In this document: positions 44,001 to 53,609 of the stretch, one piece after another
Layout: the number at the start of each line of letters is the position of its first letter
How positions within the stretch are numbered: position 1 is the first letter of the stretch
Source of the DNA: Pseudomonadota bacterium
GTDB taxonomy: Bacteria; Pseudomonadota; Gammaproteobacteria; Steroidobacterales; Steroidobacteraceae
NCBI GenBank assembly: GCA_018241525.1
Contig: JAFEDR010000009.1
Span: 620,001 to 684,000, forward strand
Length of the DNA: 64,000 nucleotides
Reading direction: 5' to 3'
The notes under the pieces: generated by a model
Told to the model about the DNA's origin: nothing
The model's database searches: none
What the model saw: the letters and a program-made list of their open reading frames with translations, nothing else
Program-made: the position numbers and the translations under genes

Positions 44001-45107
44001 TCACGCGATCCGGCGACGGAACATGAGATAGGCACTCGTCAAGGTCGCCGCAGAGATAAGCCACAGCGGCCAGAGATGAGGCCAGACGAGGCCGAAGTCG
44101 AAGCCCTTCAGGAAGATGCCTTTCACGATCACGATGAAGTGCGTCAGCGGGTCGATGTCGCTCAGGCAGCGGAATAAGAACGGCATGTTTTCGACCGGCG
44201 CGATGAAGCCGGACAGCATGATCGCGGGCACCATGAACGTGAACACGCCGAGGAATGCCTGTTGCTGGGTCTCGCACAGAGACGAAATGAATAGCCCGAA
44301 GCCCGCGAGCGCCAGCGCGTAGAAGCCCATGCTCAGATAGAGCAGCAGCCACGATCCCTGGAACGGCACCCGGTACACGAGTACTGCCGCGGCCGCAATC
44401 AGCGTTGCCTGACCAAAGGCGATAATCAGCGCTGGCACGGTCTTGCCGATCATGATCAGGCCGGGGGTCAGCGGCGAGACCAGCAGCTGATCGAAAGTTC
44501 CCTGCTCGCGCTCGCGTGCGATCGACAGCGCGGTCACGATCAGGCTACCTAGTGTCGTGATCACCGCGACCAGCACCGGCAGCATGAACCACCGGTACTC
44601 GAGGTTGGCATTGAACCAGTTGCGCACAATGATTCGGCTGGTCGGGGGCCGGCCGGCGGCCGTCGAGCGTTCCTCGCCGTAGCCCTGGATCACGCTCTGC
44701 GCGTACGCGAGCGCGATCTGGCCGCTGTTTGACCGCCGGCCATCCACGATTCCCAGCACCCGCGCGCCGCGGCCGGCGGCGAATGCACGCGAGAAGTCGG
44801 GCGGGATGTCTAGCGCCACCAGCGCACGCTGCTCGTCGATCGCCCGGACCAGCTCCGCGTGACTGCGAACCTGCACGACGTTCGGGAAGGCGGGGGTAAC
44901 TGCCAGCCGCTGCGCGAGCTCGCGGGCGTCGGCGCCACTATCCTCGTTCAGTAGCGCGAGCGTCGCATTCTTGACCTCGAGGGTCGCGGCGAACGGAAAG
45001 AGCGCGAGCTGCAGGACGACCGGCAGCACCAGCAGCCGGCGGCTCTGCGGATCGCGGAACGCCAGCTGGAGCTCCTTCCGGACCAGCGGAATAAGGCGCC
45101 CAAGCAT
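44001..45107 (-). CDS. ABC-2 type efflux permease (YbhR/YhhJ-like)
   Basis: The 368-residue permease has a short N-terminal cytoplasmic KELQLAFRDPQSRRLL, a first membrane helix, a large periplasmic domain (about 45-170) and five C-terminal helices. IAREREQGTFDQLLVSPLTP and LSGFIAPVENMP are the ABC-2 hallmarks. It follows the partner permease by one base between stop and ATG. The two probably form a heterodimer. Confidence 0.9.
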   Translation of the reverse strand: MLGRLIPLVRKELQLAFRDPQSRRLLVLPVVLQLALFPFAATLEVKNATLALLNEDSGADARELAQRLAVTPAFPNVVQVRSHAELVRAIDEQRALVALDIPPDFSRAFAAGRGARVLGIVDGRRSNSGQIALAYAQSVIQGYGEERSTAAGRPPTSRIIVRNWFNANLEYRWFMLPVLVAVITTLGSLIVTALSIAREREQGTFDQLLVSPLTPGLIMIGKTVPALIIAFGQATLIAAAAVLVYRVPFQGSWLLLYLSMGFYALALAGFGLFISSLCETQQQAFLGVFTFMVPAIMLSGFIAPVENMPFLFRCLSDIDPLTHFIVIVKGIFLKGFDFGLVWPHLWPLWLISAATLTSAYLMFRRRIA

Positions 45108-45108
45108 G

Positions 45109-46245
45109 TCAGTCGAGCCGGCGCCGCGTGCGCAGCGCCGTCAGACCGAGGAACACCGTCGCCGAGGCGGCGAGGAACGCCAGGTCGGTGAGCAGGATGC
45201 GCCCCACGAATCCGGCCTGGAACAGCGTTTCCAGCGAACTGATGAAGTAGCGCGCCGGAATCAGGTAGGTGACGGCGCGAATCGGCGCCGGCATGCTCGA
45301 GATCTCGTAGACGAAGCCCGAGAGCATCGTCGCCGGCAGGAAGGCGGCATTCAGCGCCGCCTGTGCCGCATTGAACTGGTTGCGGGTGACGGTGGAGAGC
45401 AGTAGCCCGAGACCGAGCGAGCTGCCGAGGAACAGACTTGTATACACCGCGAGCAGCAGCACCGAGCCACGGAACGGCACGCCGAACAGGCCGACCGCCA
45501 TCGCGACGCAGATCACCATCGAGACCATTCCGAGCGCGTAGTACGGGAGGATCTTCGAGAGCAGCAGTTCGGTGCGCGTGACCGGCGTCGACAGCAGCGC
45601 CTCCATCGTGCCGCGTTCCCACTCCCGGGCAATGACCAGCGAGGTCAGCAGTGCGCCGATGATCGTCATGATGATCGCGATCGATCCCGGCACGATGAAG
45701 TTACGACTGAGCGCCGCGGGATTGAACCAATAGCGCGGGACCACCTCGATCGGCGCCTCTAGGGGCCGGCTACCGTCCAAAGCGCGCTGCTGCATCCAGC
45801 TCTGCCACGCGCCCTGCACGTACCCGGCGACGAAGTTCGCGGTATTCGGCTCCGAGCCGTCGGTGATGAGCTCGATGGGCGCAGAGGCGTCGCGACGCGC
45901 GAGTCGGGCGCCGAAGTCGGACTGGACGACGACAATCCCGCGTACATCACCGGCGGTGAGCCAGCCACCCAGCTCGGCGCGCGAGCCCGCCTGCCGCGGC
46001 TCGAAGTACGGCGATGCCGCAAGCGAGGCGACGAAGCGGGCGGCGTCGGGGCCTGAATCCTCGTTCAGCACACCGAGCCGGACTCGCGATGCGTCCAGGT
46101 TGACGCCGTACCCGAAGATCGTCAGCAGCAGGGCTGGCAGCGCAAACGCTATCACGATGCTCGACGGATCTCGGACGATCTGGAACGACTCCTTGCGGCA
46201 GAGCGCCACGAGCCTGCGCCAGGACAGTGTCCGCTGGATGCTCAC
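45109..46245 (-). CDS. ABC-2 type efflux permease (YbhS-like)
   Basis: The 378-residue protein has the same layout as its partner: KESFQIVRDPSSIVIAFALP, a periplasmic domain, then IAREWERGTMEALLSTPVTR and MLSGFVYEISSMP. The GTG start overlaps the ATPase stop (GTGA). With the fused ATPase, HlyD-type adaptor and outer-membrane factor it forms a tripartite exporter of the YbhGFSR type. Confidence 0.9.
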   Translation of the reverse strand: MSIQRTLSWRRLVALCRKESFQIVRDPSSIVIAFALPALLLTIFGYGVNLDASRVRLGVLNEDSGPDAARFVASLAASPYFEPRQAGSRAELGGWLTAGDVRGIVVVQSDFGARLARRDASAPIELITDGSEPNTANFVAGYVQGAWQSWMQQRALDGSRPLEAPIEVVPRYWFNPAALSRNFIVPGSIAIIMTIIGALLTSLVIAREWERGTMEALLSTPVTRTELLLSKILPYYALGMVSMVICVAMAVGLFGVPFRGSVLLLAVYTSLFLGSSLGLGLLLSTVTRNQFNAAQAALNAAFLPATMLSGFVYEISSMPAPIRAVTYLIPARYFISSLETLFQAGFVGRILLTDLAFLAASATVFLGLTALRTRRRLD

Positions 46246-47984
46246 GCGGCGACACCGCTGGCTGCCGGTGAATGCCGCTCGACCAGCGTGATAAAGGCGT
46301 CCTCCATACTCGGATCGATGGCTGCGTCGGTGGCGGCCATTCGCTTGAGGTCGTCCGGTGCGCCAACTGCGATCAGTTGGCCGCGGTACACGAGCCCAAT
46401 GCGATCGCAGTACTCGGCCTCGTCCATGAAGTGGGTCGTGACCATCACGGTGACACCCTTGGCGACGACGCCGTTGATGTGTGCCCAGAACTCCCGTCGC
46501 GTGACCGGATCGACGCCGGACGTGGGCTCGTCTAGAAACAGCACCGCTGGGTCGTGCATCAACGCGCACGCCAGCGCCAGTCGCTGCTTGAACCCAAGCG
46601 ACAGCGAATCCGGCGTGGCATCGACGTGCGGGCCGAGGCCGAACGTGTCGATCATCCCGCGGATCTTGGCCAGGCGGGCGCCGGCGCGCAGGCCGTAGAC
46701 GCCCGCAAAGAACTCGAGGTTCTGCCGCACGGACAGGTTGCCGTAGAGCGAGAACTTCTGGGCCATGTAGCCGAGTCGCTGCCGGGCCTGCGCGGCGTGG
46801 CGCCGCAGGTCGATGCCCATTACGCTGGCACGGCCGGAGGTCGGCACCAGCAGCCCGCAGAGCATCTTGAAGGTGGTGGACTTGCCTGCGCCGTTCGGGC
46901 CGAGCAATCCGAAGATCTCGCCCTGCGGCACCCGGAAGCTCACTTGGTCGGTGGCCGTGAATGCACCGAAGGTCTTGGTGAGGGCCTCCGCCGAAATCAC
47001 CGCGCCGCCAATGCCGGAATCGATCGTCACCCGTGGCATTGCCGCCGCCAGCGCGGACTCACCGCCGGGACCACCGCCCAGAATGTCGATGAAGGCGTCC
47101 TCGAGACGCGGCGCCGTGAGCTCGAGCCGCGCGTCCGCGCCCGCCGCCAGCGCCGCCGGATTCGGCTGTTGCGCGGCGTTCCGGAGCACCACGCGCACCC
47201 GGCTACCCTGGATCACGCCATCCATGACCTGCGGTGCAGCCAGCGCGTGGCGCAGGACCTCGCGCCGGTTGCCCTCGATGCCAGTAATCAGGGCGCTGCG
47301 TCCGCGGAGGCGGGAGGTCACGACCGCAGGCGGCCCGGCGAACGCGAGCCGGCCTGCGCTCATCAGCAGAATGAAGGCGCAACGTTCCGCCTCGTCAAGG
47401 TAGGACGTGCTCCACACCACCGACAGGCCATCAGCGACGAGCGAGGTCACCATGCGCCAGAGCTCGCGCCGTGAGATCGGATCGACACCGACGGAGGGTT
47501 CGTCGAGCAGCAGCACCCGCGGACGACCGAGGAGTACGCATGCCAGCCCGAGTTTCTGCTTCATCCCGCCGGAGAGCTTGCCCGCCGGCCGATCGGTGAA
47601 CGCCGCAAGGTCGGTGAATGCCAGCAGCCGCGCAAAGCTTTCGGAACGCGCTGTGCCCACGACGCCGCGGAGATCCGCGTAGAGGTCGAGATTCTCCTGG
47701 ACCGTCAGGTCCTCATACAGCCCGAACTTCTGGGGCATGTAGCCGAGCATCGCGCGCAGCTCGTCGCCGGCCGCAACCGGGTCCAGCCCGGCCACCCGCA
47801 GCAACCCGCCGCTCGGCTGCAGCAGGCCGGCCATCAGTCGCATCAGCGTGGTCTTGCCGGCGCCGTCCGGGCCGACGAGTCCGGTGATACAGCCAGCGGG
47901 CACCGAGGCCGAAATCCCATCCAGCGCGGCAGGAGCTCCGGTCGCGAACCGATGAGTCACGGACTCGAGTTCCACCGCATTCAA
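46242..47984 (-). CDS. Fused double ABC ATPase of a drug exporter (YbhF-like)
   Basis: The 580-residue protein has two ABC domains: Walker A GPDGAGKTT with signature LSGGMKQKLGLA, and GPNGAGKST with the divergent signature LSLGFKQRLALA followed by LFLDEPTSGVDP. This combination, and MVTTHFMDEAEYCDRIGLVYRG, are typical of YbhF. The only start that fits is a TTG whose TTGA overlaps the stop of the adaptor gene; a nearby ATG is out of frame. Confidence 0.92.
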   Translation of the reverse strand: MNAVELESVTHRFATGAPAALDGISASVPAGCITGLVGPDGAGKTTLMRLMAGLLQPSGGLLRVAGLDPVAAGDELRAMLGYMPQKFGLYEDLTVQENLDLYADLRGVVGTARSESFARLLAFTDLAAFTDRPAGKLSGGMKQKLGLACVLLGRPRVLLLDEPSVGVDPISRRELWRMVTSLVADGLSVVWSTSYLDEAERCAFILLMSAGRLAFAGPPAVVTSRLRGRSALITGIEGNRREVLRHALAAPQVMDGVIQGSRVRVVLRNAAQQPNPAALAAGADARLELTAPRLEDAFIDILGGGPGGESALAAAMPRVTIDSGIGGAVISAEALTKTFGAFTATDQVSFRVPQGEIFGLLGPNGAGKSTTFKMLCGLLVPTSGRASVMGIDLRRHAAQARQRLGYMAQKFSLYGNLSVRQNLEFFAGVYGLRAGARLAKIRGMIDTFGLGPHVDATPDSLSLGFKQRLALACALMHDPAVLFLDEPTSGVDPVTRREFWAHINGVVAKGVTVMVTTHFMDEAEYCDRIGLVYRGQLIAVGAPDDLKRMAATDAAIDPSMEDAFITLVERHSPAASGVAA

Positions 47985-48997
47985 GGGCGGGTCCCGCCGG
48001 AGTCCGCGACAGGGCTGAGGCGCACCGTGACAGGCATCCCCTGGCGCAGCGCATCGTCAGGGTCTTCGACGACGACACGCGCGCGATAGACGAGTGCCGT
48101 GCGCAAATCCGGCGTCTCCACGTTCTTTGGCGTGAACTCCGCGGTGGGCGACACGAAGCCGATCCGTCCGTGATACGGTCGCCCGGGGCGCGCGTCCGTG
48201 TCGAGCAGCACCGCGCGGCCGGGTACGACCGCGCCGAGATCACCCTCCGTGACGTAGACGCGCGCCCAAACCGGGCGCCGCAACGACAGAGTGAACACCG
48301 GCGTTCCGGCGGCGAGGATCGCTCCCGGCTCGACCGCACGCGTCAGTACGACGCCATCCGCCGGGGCCCTCAGCAGCGCGTCGGCGAGTCTTTGTTCCGC
48401 TTGAGCGACGACCGCGAGCGCACGCGCGTGGCCAGCCTCTGCTTCCGCGACTTCCTGTTGACGGTAGCCGCTCTCGAGCTCCGCCAGCGACTGCTCGGCA
48501 ACGACTGTGCGCGCCTGCGCCTGATCGCGCGCGGCCAGCGCGTCGTCGTAGAGACGGGCTGCGACCGCACCCGTCCCTCGCAGCTCCTGCTGCCGCAGCA
48601 GATTGCTCTGCGCATTCGTCAGCGTCGCACGCCGCTCCTGGAGGGTCGCTCGTGCCTGCTCGACCTGCTCGCGACGGTATCCTGAGTGCAGCAGCCGCAA
48701 TCGGGCACCGAGCGAGGCCGCGTTGGCGCGCGCCTCGCGCAGCTCGAGCTCTATCGGGTCGACATCGAGACGGCCCAGCTCGTCGCCGACGTGCACGACG
48801 TCCCCCTCGTCCACCCGCAGCTGCGCAAGGCGGCCCGGGACGCGGAACGCGAGCACGACCTCGCGGATGTCGACATTCCCGTACAGCGTCAGCGGCTCGT
48901 GGTGGTGGGCGCGATAGAGCGCCCCGGCGGTGACGAGCGTGATGACGACTACGGCGGCCACGATCGCGAGCGACCGATTGATCTTCGAGAGTCCCAT
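47981..48997 (-). CDS. HlyD-family membrane-fusion (adaptor) protein, YbhG-like
   Basis: The 338-residue protein has one N-terminal membrane helix (about 9-28), a lipoyl-like half-motif (YGNVDIREVVLAFRVPGRL, VDEGDVVHVGDELGRLD), a long alpha-helical hairpin (about 85-210) and the second lipoyl/beta-barrel half (RAPADGVVLTRAVEPGAIL). It bridges the inner-membrane ABC transporter and the outer-membrane channel. Its ATG overlaps the tetR stop by one base (TGATG). Confidence 0.91.
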   Translation of the reverse strand: MGLSKINRSLAIVAAVVVITLVTAGALYRAHHHEPLTLYGNVDIREVVLAFRVPGRLAQLRVDEGDVVHVGDELGRLDVDPIELELREARANAASLGARLRLLHSGYRREQVEQARATLQERRATLTNAQSNLLRQQELRGTGAVAARLYDDALAARDQAQARTVVAEQSLAELESGYRQQEVAEAEAGHARALAVVAQAEQRLADALLRAPADGVVLTRAVEPGAILAAGTPVFTLSLRRPVWARVYVTEGDLGAVVPGRAVLLDTDARPGRPYHGRIGFVSPTAEFTPKNVETPDLRTALVYRARVVVEDPDDALRQGMPVTVRLSPVADSGGTRP

Positions 48998-49638
48998 CAC
49001 GTCCCCCGTATCTGAACGCCCGCGATCGCCCAGTCGAGCCGCTGCACGATTCGATCCCGATCGCGGGCGATCTGGCCGAGCATGATCGCGAGCTTGCGGT
49101 CGAACAGCGGAGGGCCCTGCCACGCGCTAGCCAGCAACCGCGGCAGGCCAACCGACGACATCAGAAAGCAAAGCAACTGCAATGGATGCTCGGCCACGAT
49201 CTCGCCCGCCGAGCCCGCCGCGCTGACGAGCGACACCAGCAGGCGTGGATGACGGCCGGCCAGCGAACGCGCGAAGCGCCGGGCCGCGCGGTCGCCGTTC
49301 GCGGCAGCCATCAGAACCCTGCCAACGAACATCTCGTGTTCCGCCCCGAAGTCGACCAACTGCAGGATCGCGCGGCGCAAGCGATCGAGAGCTGTGCCGC
49401 GGCTTTCGACCACAGTCTCCAGTCTGTCCATCAGCGGCGCGTACCAGTCCTCCAGCAGAGCGGCGATGAACGCATCGCGAGTCCGGAAGTGATAGACAAA
49501 GGTGCCTAAGTTCGCGCCCGCCGAAGCTGCCACGGCGCGAACAGTTAGGCCCTGGAAGCCACGCCTGCGCACGATTTCCCGGCCGGCATCGAGCATCCGG
49601 CGACGCGTAGAGGCTCCACGAGCGTCCGAGGCGGTCAT
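48997..49638 (-). CDS. TetR-family repressor of the efflux operon
   Basis: The 213-residue protein has an N-terminal TetR HTH (RRRMLDAGREIVRRRGFQGLTVRAVAASAGANLGTFVYHF) and a ligand-binding C-terminal domain. It is the first gene of the efflux operon and probably represses itself and the transporter until a ligand binds. The palindrome just upstream overlaps a perfect -10 box and also lies before the virB operon. Confidence 0.9.
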   Translation of the reverse strand: MTASDARGASTRRRMLDAGREIVRRRGFQGLTVRAVAASAGANLGTFVYHFRTRDAFIAALLEDWYAPLMDRLETVVESRGTALDRLRRAILQLVDFGAEHEMFVGRVLMAAANGDRAARRFARSLAGRHPRLLVSLVSAAGSAGEIVAEHPLQLLCFLMSSVGLPRLLASAWQGPPLFDRKLAIMLGQIARDRDRIVQRLDWAIAGVQIRGT

Positions 49639-49646
49639 ATTCTTGG

Positions 49647-49663
49647 ATTATACATGCGTATAA
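49647..49663. promoter_or_regulatory. Inverted repeat and -10 box between tetR and virB2
   Basis: TTATAC (49648-49653) and GTATAA (49658-49663) flank ATGC. On the minus strand the left arm overlaps TATAAT (49652-49647), ten bases upstream of the tetR start. It is a likely TetR operator. No convincing plus-strand -35/-10 pair for virB2 was found. Confidence 0.6.
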
Positions 49664-49758
49664 ATTGGCACACGGATTTCTGATCGATCGCATGCCTTAT
49701 GCGGCTGTGCGCGAGCCGGCCCGCGGTCGATGCTGTCGCCTCCCTGATGGAGGCGAAC

Positions 49759-50043
49759 ATGAAGCGACCCCAACTCTTGCTTATCGGAACCGCGGTGCCA
49801 CTGCTGACCAGCGTAGCGGCGCACGCGCAGACGAGTCCGTTCGCGACCGGCGCGACCGCCTTTCAAACGAACTTCCTCGCCATACTGACACCTGTCGCCG
49901 TAATCGCCGTCATGGCACTTGGCGTGGGCGCGTGGTTCAACCGGATCAGCTGGAGCTGGGCCGCCGGCGGAGCGCTCGGCATCCTGCTGGTATTTGGTGC
50001 CCCGCAGATCGTGACGTGGGTCAGAGGGCTCGCGGGTGTCTGA
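49759..50043 (+). CDS. virB2: VirB2-like pilin (major T4SS pilus subunit)
   Basis: The 94-residue protein has a signal peptide ending in VAAHAQT (cleavage after AHA), then two hydrophobic helices (about 42-60 and 66-82) separated by a short polar loop (WFNRISWSW). This is the VirB2/TrbC pilin layout. GGAGG lies five bases upstream of the ATG at 49759, which is preferred over earlier in-frame ATGs. It starts the virB operon. Confidence 0.85.
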   Translation: MKRPQLLLIGTAVPLLTSVAAHAQTSPFATGATAFQTNFLAILTPVAVIAVMALGVGAWFNRISWSWAAGGALGILLVFGAPQIVTWVRGLAGV

Positions 50044-50419
50044 CCGCGAAGCGCGCGCTGGGCAGGCGGGATTGACCGCCGACATCCTGTTCGTGGGTGC
50101 CACACGACCAGCCATGGCCATGGGCGTGCCTTACGCTGCGCTGCTCGCCAATGCCTTCATTACGCTCGAACTCTTTCTCGTCAGCCGAAATCTCCTGTGT
50201 TTGGCGATCGCGCTGCCGTTACACGGCTTCGCCTGGACGCTGTGCCTGGTCGAGCCACGGATGTTCGAGCTCCTGGCGGTCTGGGCGCAGGTTCGCGCCC
50301 GGGCAGGGTTCCGGGGGCGCCGTGCGTGGGGCGTCGTCGCATATGGACCGTTCCATCGAACGCTCCGGCACCGCGCGAGCGAGCTGCGCGCCGTGCTGCC
50401 ACAGGCGGGCGGGCCATGA
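50036..50419 (+). CDS. virB3: VirB3-like inner-membrane T4SS protein
   Basis: The 127-residue protein has two close transmembrane helices (about 30-65) after a short LFVGATRPAMAMGVPY segment that matches the VirB3/TrbD N-terminal motif. The GTG start overlaps the virB2 end by eight bases and its stop overlaps the virB4 ATG. It is small and divergent, but the position between virB2 and virB4 is decisive. Confidence 0.84.
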   Translation: MSDREARAGQAGLTADILFVGATRPAMAMGVPYAALLANAFITLELFLVSRNLLCLAIALPLHGFAWTLCLVEPRMFELLAVWAQVRARAGFRGRRAWGVVAYGPFHRTLRHRASELRAVLPQAGGP

Positions 50420-52887
50420 GGCGTCAGGCAAGCGGGCACCGCCGTCGCGACGATGTACCGGCAAGCGTTCAGATCCCCTACCGCGCGCATGTCGCGCCGC
50501 GCGTCATCAGTACTGCGGGTGGCGATCTGCTGATGGCGTGGCGCCTTGGCGGCATCGCGTTTGAGTGCGCAGACGACGGCTCGATCAACGCGAGCCACGA
50601 GCGGCTGAACGCCTGGCTGCGTAGCATTGCCAGTCCGGAACTCGCACTTTGGCTGCACGTTGTTCGGCGGCGTGAAACTAAGCTGCACGCCGCGGGTTCC
50701 GCGCCCGGATTTGCCGGCGCCTTACTCACGAAGTACCGGCAGCGACTCGAGCAGGAGACGCTCTGGGTCAACGAGCTGTACGTCACGGCCATCTACCGGC
50801 CGCTCGCCGCGCAGCTCGCAAGTGCCGCGCACCGGCTGGCGGGCCGACGGGATCTGGATGAAGCTCGTCGTGCGCGCGAGAGCGCACTCGCCAGCGCCGC
50901 GAAGATCGGGCGTCAGATCGAGGTGTCGCTCGGCGCCTATGATCCCACGCCGCTCGGTTGCTTCGATCGAGCCGGACGCACGTACTCGAGTCTGCTGGCG
51001 TTTCTCGCCATGCTCGTCAATGGCGTCGACGAACCGGTGCCGGTCGCGCACGCGTCGCTCGAATCGATCCTATGCACGAACCGCCTGATCCTCGGCTGGG
51101 AAACGATCGAGTATCGCCAGCCGACGATGACGCGCTTCGGCGCGTGCCTCGGGATAAAGGAGTACCCGAGCCCGACCATTCCGGGGCAGCTCGACCGCTT
51201 GCTGACGGTGCCCTTTTCGTTCGTTCTAACGCAGAGCTTTGCGTTCCTGAGCAAGGGCACGGCCATGGGGCTGCTCTCGCGGCAGATGCACCGCATGCGC
51301 AACGCCGCAGATGCCGCCGTCTCACAGGCGGCCGCCCTGAAGGTGGCTCTCGATCAGCTGGCAGGTAATGAATTCGTGATGGGTGATCATCACCTGATCC
51401 TGCAGGTTATGACGCAGCCTCAGCCAGCGGAGCAGGGCGACGAATCCGGACCGGCCGCGGTTGCCGACCTCGAGCATGCGATCGCGGCTGCTCGCACGAT
51501 CTTGGGCGATGCCGGGATCATCACAGCCCGTGAGGACCTTGCGCTTGAAGCGGCCTACTGGAGCCAGCTGCCGGGCAACTTCGCTGCGCGTACCCGCCGA
51601 GCGCCAATCACCAGCCGGAATCTTGCCGGGCTTGCGCCGATGCATAACTTCCCGCTCGGTCGCCCGACCGGCAATCACTGGGGTGACGCGCTGGCCGTGC
51701 TCAAGACCAGTGCCGGGTCGCCGTACCACTTCTCATTGCATGCATCAGACGCGCGTGATCCCGAGGGAGGGAGCCGACGCGACACCGGCCATACGTTCAT
51801 CTGCGGCCCTACCGGATCGGGCAAGACCGTCTTCTTAGGGTTCTGCCTGTGCCTGATGCGTAAGCACGGCGCGACGCAGGTGGTGTTCGATAAGGATCAC
51901 GGCCTCGAATTGCTGGTCCGTGCCAATGGCGGGCGGTACCTGGCATTCCAGCGCGGCGCGCCGACCGGCTGCAACCCGCTCCAGCTGCCGAGCGTACCCG
52001 CCAATCGCGCCTTCCTACGCGAGTGGCTGAGGGAACTCCTCCAGGGGGCGACGCGCATCATCTCGGTGCGAGAGGAGCTGGAGCTGGACCAGGCGCTCGA
52101 CGGCGTGCTGCAGCTCGAGCCGGACCGCCGCACCCTGTCGCGGCTGCTGGAGTTCCTCGATCCCACCGAGCCCGGTGGTACGTACGCGCGGCTCGCGCCC
52201 TGGTGCGCCGCCACGGACGGAGAGTTCGCACCGGTATTTGATTCCGGTCGCGACACCGTCGTGCCGCTGCTCGCCGAGGCGGCGACGCTGGGCTTCGATA
52301 TGACCGAAGTCATCGATGATCCAACAGTCCGCGGACCCCTGACCCGCTACCTGTTTCATCTCGTCGAAAGCCTTCTCGACGGTCGTCGGCTCGTGGTCTG
52401 GCTCGACGAGTTCGCAAAGCTGCTGGGAGACCGTGGATTTTCCGCGCTGGCGGTGGACGGTACGAAGACCTGGCGGAAGCGAAACGGCGTCATCGTATTC
52501 GCGACCCAGAGTGCGAGCGACGTATTGGCAAGCCCAATTGCACGCACGCTCGTCGAACAGACTCCGACGAAGATCTTCTTTCCCAATGCCGATGCCCACC
52601 GCGACGACTACATCGGCGGCCTGGGCTTCACGGAGCGCGAATACGCGCTCGTCCGGGCAGAGCTGACCCCCGGGTCCAGACGGTTCCTGATCAAGCAGGG
52701 GCGGGACGCGGTGGTAGCCGAACTCGACCTGAAGGGTTTCGACGGCGAACTAAAAGTGATCTCCGGGCGTTCGGCGACTGTCAAAGAGGCTCGAGAGCTC
52801 ATCGCCCTGCACGGCGAGGACCCCGCGCACTGGCTCGCTCGCTTCCAAGGTGAAGCTTCATCCGAAGGTGAGAAGGAGGACCCATGA
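50416..52887 (+). CDS. virB4: VirB4 T4SS ATPase
   Basis: The 823-residue cytoplasmic ATPase has an N-terminal VirB4/CagE domain (about 60-430) and a C-terminal ATPase domain with Walker A GPTGSGKT (near 464), Walker B VVWLDEFAKLL (near 660) and the conserved FATQSASDVL. It energises pilus assembly and substrate transfer. The ATG overlaps the virB3 stop (ATGA). Confidence 0.94.
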   Translation: MRRQASGHRRRDDVPASVQIPYRAHVAPRVISTAGGDLLMAWRLGGIAFECADDGSINASHERLNAWLRSIASPELALWLHVVRRRETKLHAAGSAPGFAGALLTKYRQRLEQETLWVNELYVTAIYRPLAAQLASAAHRLAGRRDLDEARRARESALASAAKIGRQIEVSLGAYDPTPLGCFDRAGRTYSSLLAFLAMLVNGVDEPVPVAHASLESILCTNRLILGWETIEYRQPTMTRFGACLGIKEYPSPTIPGQLDRLLTVPFSFVLTQSFAFLSKGTAMGLLSRQMHRMRNAADAAVSQAAALKVALDQLAGNEFVMGDHHLILQVMTQPQPAEQGDESGPAAVADLEHAIAAARTILGDAGIITAREDLALEAAYWSQLPGNFAARTRRAPITSRNLAGLAPMHNFPLGRPTGNHWGDALAVLKTSAGSPYHFSLHASDARDPEGGSRRDTGHTFICGPTGSGKTVFLGFCLCLMRKHGATQVVFDKDHGLELLVRANGGRYLAFQRGAPTGCNPLQLPSVPANRAFLREWLRELLQGATRIISVREELELDQALDGVLQLEPDRRTLSRLLEFLDPTEPGGTYARLAPWCAATDGEFAPVFDSGRDTVVPLLAEAATLGFDMTEVIDDPTVRGPLTRYLFHLVESLLDGRRLVVWLDEFAKLLGDRGFSALAVDGTKTWRKRNGVIVFATQSASDVLASPIARTLVEQTPTKIFFPNADAHRDDYIGGLGFTEREYALVRAELTPGSRRFLIKQGRDAVVAELDLKGFDGELKVISGRSATVKEARELIALHGEDPAHWLARFQGEASSEGEKEDP

Positions 52888-53609
52888 CGATTCGATACCT
52901 GACCCGAGCCTCGACCCTGGCCGTTCTACTGCTGGCAGCGGTGTCCGCCCGGGCAACGATGCCGGTCATCGATGTCGCCGCAATTGGACAGTTGATCCAG
53001 CAGATCATGGCCTGGGAGCAGCAGCTGGAGGGAATGCGTTCCCAGCTTGACCAGCTGCAGCAAACGAAGGCTGCGTTGACAGGCTCGCGCGGGATGGCGC
53101 AACTACTGCTGACGCCGCTGTCGGCACGAAACTACCTTCCGGCAGACGCCGCGTCGCTGCGCGACCTTGCCTCGGCCGCCGCTGGCGCGAACACGGCATT
53201 GCAGAGCGAGATTGCGACTCGCATCTCGGCCAACTCAATCCTTCCGCCGGCAGGCCTGCAGAGCTTACCGACCACGCTTCGGTCGCTACTCGAGGCCGAG
53301 CGCCGCGCGGTCGCTGAAAGTCAGGTGCTGAGCGGGGCCGCCTACTCGCACAGCAGCGACCGCTTTGCGGCACTTTCGGCGTTGATCGATCGCATCAGCG
53401 CCACGCCAGATGCCAAAGCCATCGCCGAGTTGCAGGGCCGAATCGAGGCCGAGCAGGCGATGCTGACTAACGAGAGCATCAAGCTCGCTGCCATGGCACA
53501 GCTGACCGCGGCCGATCGCGACGCGCGCGACGTCGCCCGACGCGAATCCGTGTCGCAGGCGCACGGTCGATTCGCCAGCCGCTTTCAGCCCAAGCCTCCG
53601 GTGCCTTGA
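52884..53609 (+). CDS. virB5: VirB5-like minor pilin
   Basis: The 241-residue protein has a signal peptide (about 1-24, ending SARA) and a helical-bundle body beginning MPVIDVAAIGQLIQQIMAWEQQLEGMRSQLDQLQQ, typical of VirB5/TrbJ. It is exported and forms the pilus tip. The ATG overlaps the virB4 stop. Confidence 0.87.
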   Translation: MTIRYLTRASTLAVLLLAAVSARATMPVIDVAAIGQLIQQIMAWEQQLEGMRSQLDQLQQTKAALTGSRGMAQLLLTPLSARNYLPADAASLRDLASAAAGANTALQSEIATRISANSILPPAGLQSLPTTLRSLLEAERRAVAESQVLSGAAYSHSSDRFAALSALIDRISATPDAKAIAELQGRIEAEQAMLTNESIKLAAMAQLTAADRDARDVARRESVSQAHGRFASRFQPKPPVP

